The notes under the pieces are model-generated. The model was not told the origin of the DNA. It saw nothing but the letters and a program-made list of their open reading frames with translations, and ran no database searches. Below are positions 57,325-64,000 of a DNA stretch of 64,000 bases, piece after piece. Numbering within the stretch: position 1 is the first letter of the stretch; each line of letters begins with the position of its first letter. Source of the DNA: Pseudoalteromonas sp. T1lg23B (GTDB lineage: Bacteria > Pseudomonadota > Gammaproteobacteria > Enterobacterales > Alteromonadaceae); the NCBI RefSeq assembly GCF_002964665.1, contig NZ_PQBZ01000030.1, positions 1-64,000 of the forward strand. The letters are read 5' to 3'. Position numbers and translations under genes: made by a program.

Positions 57325-57895
57325 CGTGTAATTCTCTGTTTTCTAATTTCTTTTCTTCGCTTTTCTTAAGCAGAACATAGGTCGCAGCGCTACCGCCGTG
57401 ACAACTAAGCGCACTATGAAAAGCCAACACCTGTGGCATTTCTTGTAACCACTTGTTGACGTAACTTTTTAAAATCGCTGGGAATGGTTTGCTTTTGAGG
57501 CCAATTCCGTGTCTGACCAGCAAAACGCGTATGTTTCGTTGCTGACAATCCATAACGAAGTCAAATAGTGCTCTTCGAGCTTCATGAAACGTTTTACCGT
57601 GTAGATCCAGTGTTGCATCAAGCTGATACTTACCTAAGCGCAGATTTTTATAAACTCCTTCTTGAACACCTGACTTTTTGTATTGCAAAAGATCATGGGG
57701 ATCGAGCAAATCAACATATTCGGTGGAAAGGAAGTTGGCGTCAAAATCGATTTCTTGCTGTGCAGCTCGTCGCTTTTCGAGTTGAGCTAACGTGGGAGAG
57801 TGCTTAAGGCGGGAAAGCTCTATTTGATTGGACTGAGCCAATGGAGTGACATCCCCCATTGATGCTAAAAATAGTTCTTCGTCTGTCATAGCCAT
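57314..57895 (-). CDS. smrA: Smr-domain nuclease SmrA
   Basis: The 193-residue protein has a C-terminal Smr domain: LDLHGKTFHEARRAL, VLLVRHGIGLKS and ALSCHGGSAATYVLL, as in E. coli SmrA. Smr domains cut or nick branched or damaged DNA (or RNA in other contexts). The N-terminal 80 residues are charged and variable. The start may be residue 1 or 3 (both Met). It is convergent with the small peptide gene. Confidence 0.9.
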   Translation of the reverse strand: MAMTDEELFLASMGDVTPLAQSNQIELSRLKHSPTLAQLEKRRAAQQEIDFDANFLSTEYVDLLDPHDLLQYKKSGVQEGVYKNLRLGKYQLDATLDLHGKTFHEARRALFDFVMDCQQRNIRVLLVRHGIGLKSKPFPAILKSYVNKWLQEMPQVLAFHSALSCHGGSAATYVLLKKSEEKKLENRELHARR

Positions 57896-57961
57896 ACTGC
57901 ACCTGTAAAAACCACTGTAGAGTATGGCTGAGATTCTAGCTTAGTCAGACGACGATGACTA

Positions 57962-58201
57962 CTAGCTTAGTTCGATTTGTCCGAACGTGTAGACTTTAAA
58001 TAAATAAAAAGTATTAATTAAGATCAAACTAAGGTTGGAAACAACCGTGGTATTCACAAAGTCCAAACTGAACGATAGAAACAACAGACTACAAGCAGCG
58101 ATAGCTGCGGCACGCAACAGCGTGATCTGATTGATAAAAAATGCGCCTAAGCCTAGTGCTAACAATACAATATTAATGAGCCAGTTGAACTCGTTGAGCA
58201 T
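57962..58201 (-). CDS. Small membrane protein, unknown
   Basis: The 79-residue protein has two or three hydrophobic segments (about 7-25, 28-48 and 55-72) and little else. I do not recognise it. It lies between smrA and the next membrane protein on the same strand, with about 100 bases to the latter. Confidence 0.6.
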   Translation of the reverse strand: MLNEFNWLINIVLLALGLGAFFINQITLLRAAAIAACSLLFLSFSLDFVNTTVVSNLSLILINTFYLFKVYTFGQIELS

Positions 58202-58301
58202 GGTCTGTTTGGTCTTCCGTAGTTGATTAAAGGAGCGCCATTATGGTGATCATTTAACCATGCTTCAAGCGAGTATTTTTGTGATTTTCAGATTAGTTTT
58301 T

Positions 58302-58766
58302 CTAATCTAAAATCAATTTCTTCAAGGCAGAAATAAAACCGTTTTGCTCAATGATTTGATATTTCTGACAGCTCTCAGGATTGTTCAAATCAGCGCATAA
58401 ATAAAGCGTATCTCTATCCAAAGCGGGACGAGGGTGCAAGTGAGAATCAAACAAAACAGGGTCAATGCCAGGCAGTCCAGCCCAGTAAACACTTTGTGAG
58501 ACTAGTCCTAACTTTTCATAAGTTATGAGCTTAGGCTTGGGGAAGAGTAATACAATTAGCATGATTACTCCCAAGACAATCCATTTGGTTGGGCTTTTTC
58601 TTGCTTTTACTTGAGGGCTTTGGGCTGTTGACTCAGTGGCTGACTTTTCAAACGTCAAATTACCTTGATGTGGAGTTCTTTTGATGCGAGCCTTGTGCTT
58701 TCCTTTTACTTGTCCAAGTAACTGAGCTTTTTTTTGTTTTTTTTGCTTATTTAAATTGTTTGCCAT
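58302..58766 (-). CDS. Single-pass membrane protein with lysine-rich N-terminus, unknown
   Basis: The 154-residue protein begins with a strongly basic tail (about 30% Lys/Arg in residues 1-60), a single hydrophobic segment (about 62-76, IVLGVIMLIVLL) and a C-terminal part with two cysteines (YLCADLN, SCQKYQ). The basic side should face the cytoplasm and the cysteine-bearing part the periplasm. No family recognised. Confidence 0.65.
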   Translation of the reverse strand: MANNLNKQKKQKKAQLLGQVKGKHKARIKRTPHQGNLTFEKSATESTAQSPQVKARKSPTKWIVLGVIMLIVLLFPKPKLITYEKLGLVSQSVYWAGLPGIDPVLFDSHLHPRPALDRDTLYLCADLNNPESCQKYQIIEQNGFISALKKLILD

Positions 58767-58859
58767 GCTTAGATGTAGCCTTTTAGTTGCAGCACTCTAT
58801 AATAGATCTATCATCTTAATAATAGCGTACTTTTATGTCGCAGCCTATGGGAAAGGATT

Positions 58860-59243
58860 ATGGACCAGCAAATCTCAATATTAATCGTCGATGATGTGGG
58901 AACAGTGCGTAGTTTTTTACACCAAACCTTAATGCACCTAGGAATTGAGCATGTCAGAGAAGCTTCAACTGTTCGTCAATGCATAAACGCGTGTGAGGAA
59001 CAACATTTTGATATCGTGTTTCTGGATATAGAACTACCGGATGGGGATGGTAAAGAAATCATTGCGCAACTTAATGATATTAATCCGGATCTTAATGTTG
59101 TGATGGTGTCAGCACACTCAACGGTAGAAAATGTAAAAGATGCGATTGAATTAGGTGCCAAGGGCTTTGTGGTAAAACCGTTTTCACCAAAGAAAATTGC
59201 AGCAATGTTGAAAAAATTCTATCCAGAATTGGAGATAAGTTAG
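58860..59243 (+). CDS. Single-domain response regulator (CheY-like)
   Basis: The 127-residue receiver has ILIVDDVG, phospho-Asp D56 in VFLDIELP, the Ser in VMVSAHS and KPFSPKK. No output domain. It probably passes a signal to a kinase or target protein. GGAAAGG precedes the ATG. It is convergent with rpsT with a shared terminator. Confidence 0.9.
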   Translation: MDQQISILIVDDVGTVRSFLHQTLMHLGIEHVREASTVRQCINACEEQHFDIVFLDIELPDGDGKEIIAQLNDINPDLNVVMVSAHSTVENVKDAIELGAKGFVVKPFSPKKIAAMLKKFYPELEIS

Positions 59244-59266
59244 GCTGTGGAGTGAATTTAGGACAT

Positions 59267-59294
59267 AAAAAAACCGACTTTCGTCGGTTTTTTT
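59267..59294. terminator. Bidirectional terminator between the CheY-like gene and rpsT
   Basis: AAAAAAACCGAC-tttc-GTCGGTTTTTTT: a perfect stem with runs of seven A and seven T, serving both convergent genes. Confidence 0.93.
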
Positions 59295-59307
59295 AATCAA
59301 AAACAAA

Positions 59308-59568
59308 TTATAGTGCTTTGATTTTAGCAGCTAAACGGCTCTTATGACGAGCAGCTTTGTTTTTGTGGATTAGACCCTTAGTTGCGTAACGGTCTAGGAT
59401 AGGTGTTGCAACAGCGAATGCTTGAGTTGCAGCTTCTTTGTCACCAGCTTCAATAGCAGCTACTACTTTTTTGAAGTAAGTGCGCATCATTGAACGACGG
59501 CTTGCGTTGTGCTGGCGGCGTTTTTCGCTAGTAATAGCGCGTTTTTTTGCAGACTTGATGTTAGCCAA
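59308..59568 (-). CDS. rpsT: 30S ribosomal protein S20
   Basis: The 86-residue protein begins [21 protein letters not shown], the standard S20 opening, and ends [11 protein letters not shown]. It binds 16S rRNA early in 30S assembly. Its strong promoter is visible upstream on the minus strand. It is divergent from murJ, as in many gammaproteobacteria. Confidence 0.98.
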   Translation of the reverse strand: MANIKSAKKRAITSEKRRQHNASRRSMMRTYFKKVVAAIEAGDKEAATQAFAVATPILDRYATKGLIHKNKAARHKSRLAAKIKAL

Positions 59569-59615
59569 GGTTTGCTCCTAACAATCTTAAAATAAGCTTA
59601 ATTTAAAGGCCGAGG

Positions 59616-59644
59616 AATATGCCTGTTTTAATCGCAAAAGTCAA
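59616..59644 (-). promoter_or_regulatory. rpsT promoter
   Basis: On the minus strand TTGACT, a 17-base spacer and CATATT, placed about 50 bases upstream of the rpsT start. Good -35, fair -10 (4 of 6). Confidence 0.6.
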
Positions 59645-59941
59645 TAAAATTTGACAACTGCGGCCTTTGTTTCTTTCTCATTGGTGGCCCGACCTTACAA
59701 AACAGTAAGCAAAAAGCTAGCTATAAAGTATTCTCAGACCTTTGAATCACATCAATGCCAAAGAAATTCCTCGGCTGTTGCGATTAATGGAGCGCATTGT
59801 ATCAAACCTTACTTCGTTCACATAGTGTTAGGCTAAGAAATTTTATTCTGCAGTTGATGGGAGGCAATTAGATTGTCATAGAATCATGATCCTATGGCAT
59901 AATTGATAGGTTTTAACGATGGTTTAAATTTTGGGGGAAAA
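59645..59941. other. Divergent intergenic region between rpsT and murJ
   Basis: No gene is seen. It should hold the murJ promoter; several A+T-rich -10-like elements occur near 59850-59900 but none is convincing. Confidence 0.4.
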
Positions 59942-61510
59942 GTGGCCAAAGGGTTATTCAGGTCCGGCATGATAGTCAGTGCAATGACTATGGTATCGCG
60001 TGTAATGGGGTTGGTACGTGATGCGGTTGTCGCGAACTTGCTAGGAGCAGGGTTAGCTGCGGATGTCTTTTTATTTGCCAATAGGATCCCTAATTTTTTA
60101 CGTCGTCTATTTGCTGAAGGAGCTTTTGCTCAAGCATTTGTGCCTGTGCTTTCAGAAATAAAAGAAAAGCATGGTGATGATGACGTGCGTTTGTTTGTCG
60201 CACAAGCAGTGGGTACTTTGGGTACAATATTGATGTGTGTCACAATTTTAGGGGTGATTGGTTCTCCTGTTATTGCGGCTCTTTTTGGTACCGGTTGGTT
60301 TATCGACTGGTGGCAAGGTGGCCCAAATGCAGAAAAATTTGTATTAGCCAGCAGTTTATTGAAGTTGACCTTTCCATATCTATTTTTTATCAGTTTGGTC
60401 GCGCTCAGTGGCGCCATTCTTAACGTTTACAACCGATTCGCGGTTGCTGCATTTACGCCCGTGCTGTTAAACATTTCAATTATCAGTTGTGCCATATTCT
60501 TGCACGACGCGTTTTCTGTCAGTGCGTATGCGCTAGCGGTTGGTGTGTTTGTTGGTGGCGTGGTGCAATTAGCGTTTCAGTTACCTTTCTTGTTGCGTCT
60601 AGGGGTATTAAGTCGGCCAACGTTTGCGTGGTACTCACCGCAAGTAAGTAAGGTACGCAAGCTAATGCTGCCAGCCATGTTTGGTGTTTCAATTAGCCAA
60701 ATTAACTTGCTATTAGATACTGTGATTGCGTCCTTGTTAGTTACAGGTTCCATATCATGGCTGTATTATTCAGATAGATTGATTGAGTTTCCACTTGGGC
60801 TGTTTGGTATTGGTATTGCGACTGTGATTTTACCTGCGCTATCTAAACTGCATGCCGGAGATAAGTTAGAAGATTTTCAAAAAACCTTGGACTGGGGCGT
60901 ACGCTTCATTTTGTTCCTCGGATTTCCTGCGATGTTTGGGTTGATGGCAATTAGCCCGCTTATCATCACTGTTTTGTTTGATCACGGCGCTTTTTCTTCC
61001 GCTGAGGTAGACCATGTGCAAGCAGTCAGTTATGGCGTAGCGGCTTATTCGGTGGGGCTGGTCAGTTTCATGTTGATCAAGGTATTAGCGCCAGGATTTT
61101 ATGCCCGTCAAGACACTAAAACACCAGTACGAATAGGCATTATAACTTTGGTGCTAAACATGGTGTTTAACATCATACTCGCGCCATTTATTGGCTATCT
61201 GGGACTCGCATTGGCAACGTCTCTTTCCGCTACATGTAATGCTCTGTTGTTATATCGTCGTCTTAACAGTGATGGGGTTTATCGCGTGTCTGGCTTTACA
61301 TGGACTTTTGCGGTTAAATGCATCGTAGCGGCGGCCCTGATGGCGGTCAGTGTTGGTTATGTTGCCACCTTATATTCATGGCAAAGCTGGCTGTTGATGG
61401 AGCAAATCGCTTTATTATTGATGTTATTGTTGATGGCAATGACTGTATATTTTGGTTTGATGCTGATATTGGGTGTTAGGCTGACCACAATCAAAGACCT
61501 GCGAGATTGA
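59942..61510 (+). CDS. murJ: Lipid II flippase MurJ
   Basis: The 522-residue protein has about 14 membrane segments and the MurJ opening (SGMIVSAMTMVSRVMGLVRDAVVA) with conserved RIPNFLRRLFAEGAFAQAFVPV. It flips lipid II for peptidoglycan. I use the GTG at 59942, preceded by GGGGGAAAA; the frame extends upstream 13 codons with no ribosome site. It is followed by ribF and ileS, the common gene order. Confidence 0.96.
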   Translation: MAKGLFRSGMIVSAMTMVSRVMGLVRDAVVANLLGAGLAADVFLFANRIPNFLRRLFAEGAFAQAFVPVLSEIKEKHGDDDVRLFVAQAVGTLGTILMCVTILGVIGSPVIAALFGTGWFIDWWQGGPNAEKFVLASSLLKLTFPYLFFISLVALSGAILNVYNRFAVAAFTPVLLNISIISCAIFLHDAFSVSAYALAVGVFVGGVVQLAFQLPFLLRLGVLSRPTFAWYSPQVSKVRKLMLPAMFGVSISQINLLLDTVIASLLVTGSISWLYYSDRLIEFPLGLFGIGIATVILPALSKLHAGDKLEDFQKTLDWGVRFILFLGFPAMFGLMAISPLIITVLFDHGAFSSAEVDHVQAVSYGVAAYSVGLVSFMLIKVLAPGFYARQDTKTPVRIGIITLVLNMVFNIILAPFIGYLGLALATSLSATCNALLLYRRLNSDGVYRVSGFTWTFAVKCIVAAALMAVSVGYVATLYSWQSWLLMEQIALLLMLLLMAMTVYFGLMLILGVRLTTIKDLRD

Positions 61511-61568
61511 TAGCATGGGAGCGGCCAAGCCTATCGTGAAGCTCCGCTTGCCTTAAGGTATCTAGATG

Positions 61569-61597
61569 TTCGCATTTTTAGGTAACTTGGGTATAAT
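61569..61597 (+). promoter_or_regulatory. ribF promoter candidate
   Basis: TTCGCA, 17-base spacer and a perfect TATAAT (61592-61597), 41 bases before ribF. Suggests ribF-ileS have a promoter apart from murJ. Confidence 0.6.
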
Positions 61598-61637
61598 CGC
61601 TCACTTTCAACTATTGCGTAAATAAGGCATTGAAACT

Positions 61638-62564
61638 ATGCAGCTGATCAGGGGTATCCATAACATCCGGCCACATCATTTTGGCTGTGTGTTGACTATT
61701 GGTAACTTTGATGGAGTGCATCTTGGGCATGTCGAGGTTCTTAAGGGGCTACAGCAGGACGCACTGCTATATGGCTTACCCAGCACGGTGATGTTATTTG
61801 AGCCCCAGCCGCAAGAGTTTTTTGCAAAGGCAAAGGCTCCTGCGAGACTGACTCGCCTAAGAGATAAGCTGGTTTTACTGTCTAAGCTAGGCATAGATCG
61901 TGTTATCTGTGTCAGTTTTAATGCTAAATTTGCCAGTCAGGATGCCGAAGGTTTTATTGAGCAGGTGCTGATAAACAAGCTGGGTGTTAAAGCGTTAACG
62001 GTTGGTGATGATTTTCGCTTTGGTCGCGCTAGACAAGGTGACTTTGCGATGTTGCAGCGCCTTGGCAAAGTGCACGATATGCATGTCAAAAGTACAGAGA
62101 GCTTTCGAAGAGACGATCACCGAGTGAGTAGCACGTTGATCAGGCAGGCGCTCAGTGAAGGTGAGCTTGATAAAGCGCATCAAATGTTGGGGCATACGTA
62201 TTCTATCTCTGGGCGTGTAATACATGGCTGGAAGAAAGGGCGAGAGCTTGGGTTTCGCACCGCTAATATAGCGTTGAAGCGACAAGTAAATCCCGTTCGA
62301 GGTGTATTTGCAGTACGGGCAACCGTGGCTGGAAAACAGTACAACGGCGTTGCTAATGTAGGTAATAAGCCCACGCTAAATGGTACCAAAGCACTCTTAG
62401 AAGTGCATTTATTTGATTTTAACCAAGATGTCTATGGACATTTTATGCAGGTGGAGCTGATCAAAAAGCTTCGCAATGAGCAAAAATTCGATACATTGGA
62501 ACAATTAACGGCGCAAATCAGCGAAGATGTTGCTGCTGCTAAACAATGTTTTAATTTTAAGTAG
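61638..62564 (+). CDS. ribF: Bifunctional riboflavin kinase / FMN adenylyltransferase
   Basis: The 308-residue enzyme has the adenylyltransferase domain with GNFDGVHLGH (about 22-31), FRFGRARQGD and SSTLIRQ, then the kinase domain with GRVIHGWKKGRELGFRTANI and NVGNKPTLNG. It makes FMN and FAD from riboflavin. It precedes ileS by 21 bases, as in E. coli. Confidence 0.97.
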   Translation: MQLIRGIHNIRPHHFGCVLTIGNFDGVHLGHVEVLKGLQQDALLYGLPSTVMLFEPQPQEFFAKAKAPARLTRLRDKLVLLSKLGIDRVICVSFNAKFASQDAEGFIEQVLINKLGVKALTVGDDFRFGRARQGDFAMLQRLGKVHDMHVKSTESFRRDDHRVSSTLIRQALSEGELDKAHQMLGHTYSISGRVIHGWKKGRELGFRTANIALKRQVNPVRGVFAVRATVAGKQYNGVANVGNKPTLNGTKALLEVHLFDFNQDVYGHFMQVELIKKLRNEQKFDTLEQLTAQISEDVAAAKQCFNFK

Positions 62565-62585
62565 CCGATACGGAAACTAGGATAA

Positions 62586-64000
62586 ATGAGCGACTACAAA
62601 CATACTTTAAATCTACCGGAAACTGAGTTTCCAATGCGCGGTAACTTAGCGCAACGCGAGCCAAAAATGCTTAATGCTTGGTATGAACAAGACTTATATG
62701 GTCAGATTCGTAACGCGAAAAAAGGTAAGAAGCCATTTATTTTGCATGATGGCCCTCCGTACGCCAATGGTGATATTCATTTGGGTCACTCAGTTAACAA
62801 AATCCTAAAAGACATCATTGTAAAATCTAAGACGCTATCTGATTTTGACGCGCCGTATGTTCCAGGTTGGGACTGCCACGGGCTACCTATTGAGCTACAA
62901 GTAGAAAAGAAAGTTGGCAAGCCGGGTCAAAAAGTAACGGCCGCAGAGTTTCGTGAAAAGTGTCGTGAATATGCCGCTAAACAGGTAGAAGGTCAAAAAA
63001 CCGACTTTAAACGTCTTGGTGTACTTGGGGATTGGGACAAGCCTTATTTAACCATGAACTTTGATTTTGAAGCGAATGCTATCAGAGTACTGGGTCGCAT
63101 CATTAATAATGGACATTTGCACAAAGGTGCAAAGCCTGTTCATTGGTGTACGGACTGTGGTTCAGCCTTGGCGGAAGCAGAAGTTGAATATCAAGACAAA
63201 CAGTCACCAGCTATTGATGTGCGTTTTGATTTTGTTGATCAGCAAGCGGTAGTTAGCGCATTTAATCTAGCAGATGGACACGAAGGTCAGGGCAGCGTTA
63301 GCACTGTGATCTGGACGACCACACCATGGACTTTACCAGCGAACCGCGCTGTTGCTGTTCATGCTAAGCTTGAATACGCACTGGTACAAGTTGAAGATGA
63401 AGGGAAAGAGCAGCGTATCATCTTGGGTTCAGAGTTGGTAAAAGACGCTATGGACCGCTTTGGCTTTAAACATTTCCACGTATTAGGTTATGTAAATGGT
63501 CAAGCGCTTGAAAATCTGCGAGTGGCACACCCTTTCCTTGAAATTGATGTACCCGTTATTTTAGGTGATCACGTTACAACTGACTCTGGTACGGGTATCG
63601 TGCACACCGCACCTGGCCATGGTCCTGAAGATTTCTCGGCAGGTCTTGCATATGGTTTAGAGGTTGCTAACCCTGTTGGCGCAAATGGTGTGTTCTTACC
63701 AGATACGCCCATCTTTGCAGGGCAACACGTATTTAAAGCCAATGCCAGCATTGTTGAATTGCTAGCAGAGAATGGCACGCTAATGCATCATCACGCCTTG
63801 CAGCATAGCTATCCACATTGTTGGCGTCACAAGACACCGATTATTTTCCGTGCCACACCTCAGTGGTTCGTTAGCATGGACCAAGCAAACTTGCGTCAAG
63901 ATTCATTAGCTGAAATAGCTAAAACGCAGTGGATCCCTGAATGGGGCGAAAACCGTATTGCAAACATGGTAGAAGGACGCCCAGATTGGTGTATTTCTCG
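62586..64000 (+). CDS. ileS: Isoleucyl-tRNA synthetase, N-terminal part (cut by window end)
   Basis: The open frame from ATG 62586 runs to the window end (about 471 codons) without a stop. It begins [20 protein letters not shown] and has the class I HIGH-type motif GDIHLGHS (about 63-70), then [11 protein letters not shown] (editing-domain region) and [16 protein letters not shown], as in bacterial IleS. It charges tRNA-Ile. The KMSKS motif and zinc C-terminus lie outside the window. It follows ribF by 21 bases. Confidence 0.97.
   Translation, partial: MSDYKHTLNLPETEFPMRGNLAQREPKMLNAWYEQDLYGQIRNAKKGKKPFILHDGPPYANGDIHLGHSVNKILKDIIVKSKTLSDFDAPYVPGWDCHGLPIELQVEKKVGKPGQKVTAAEFREKCREYAAKQVEGQKTDFKRLGVLGDWDKPYLTMNFDFEANAIRVLGRIINNGHLHKGAKPVHWCTDCGSALAEAEVEYQDKQSPAIDVRFDFVDQQAVVSAFNLADGHEGQGSVSTVIWTTTPWTLPANRAVAVHAKLEYALVQVEDEGKEQRIILGSELVKDAMDRFGFKHFHVLGYVNGQALENLRVAHPFLEIDVPVILGDHVTTDSGTGIVHTAPGHGPEDFSAGLAYGLEVANPVGANGVFLPDTPIFAGQHVFKANASIVELLAENGTLMHHHALQHSYPHCWRHKTPIIFRATPQWFVSMDQANLRQDSLAEIAKTQWIPEWGENRIANMVEGRPDWCIS

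Overview
The window looks like chromosomal DNA of a marine gammaproteobacterium, most probably Pseudoalteromonas or a close relative. This rests on the gene order rpsT / murJ-ribF-ileS, four large TonB-dependent receptors, a priC-ybaM pair and the moderate A+T content. I could not run a taxonomic search, so the genus is an inference. I see no insertion sequence, prophage, CRISPR array or tRNA gene.

Layout. 1-113: tail of an rRNA operon (5S 3' part and its terminator). 673-1410: a tiny double-glycine-leader peptide gene followed by a multi-pass membrane protein. 1483-5721: an RND efflux pair (minus strand). 6016-6807: a secreted Nep1-like (NPP1) protein with a GHRHDWE motif. 6892-11707: one tightly packed minus-strand operon dinG - TSUP permease - priC - histone-deacetylase-like - comFB-like - ybaM, divergent from polB, with a probable LexA box between dinG and polB. 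14317-20376: two tandem paralogous TonB-dependent receptors with matching leader architecture. 20446-24566: small envelope proteins, an EamA exporter preceded by an attenuator-like leader, a cysteine-free sirtuin and an unknown protein. 24837-28473: two overlapping soluble sensor-kinase genes. 28830-31356: an ATP-grasp (RimK-like, RLAN) gene overlapping a GNAT/C39-peptidase fusion gene.

31861-40168: an SDR, a LysR gene with a probable 1-nt frameshift, a di-heme peroxidase followed by its own two-component pair, and a LysR gene divergent from a GST and an Asp/Glu-racemase-like gene. 40249-48337: a TonB receptor, a dual-specificity-phosphatase/lipid-kinase fusion, a PPOX-fold protein, a chemoreceptor and an iron-dependent alcohol dehydrogenase. 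48530-51224: deaD, with its Shine-Dalgarno inside a GC-rich hairpin, then grxA and ppiC. 51408-55889: TonB receptor plus thioredoxin-like protein and an OlsF-type ornithine-lipid synthase. 56065-59243: ghrA, a small strongly initiated peptide gene, smrA, two small membrane proteins and a CheY-like receiver. 59308-64000: rpsT divergent from murJ, ribF and ileS (cut by the window end).

Themes are housekeeping replication/repair (dinG, priC, polB), outer-membrane nutrient uptake, envelope lipid remodelling (OlsF, phosphatase/DAG-kinase fusion), and signalling by several two-component systems. The most unusual items are the GG-leader peptide locus, the RLAN ATP-grasp plus GNAT/C39 pair, the zinc-ligand-free sirtuin downstream of a candidate attenuator, the NLP toxin-like gene, the deaD hairpin and the small secreted-peptide gene at 57184. 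Function assignments come from motif recognition by eye; no database search was run.
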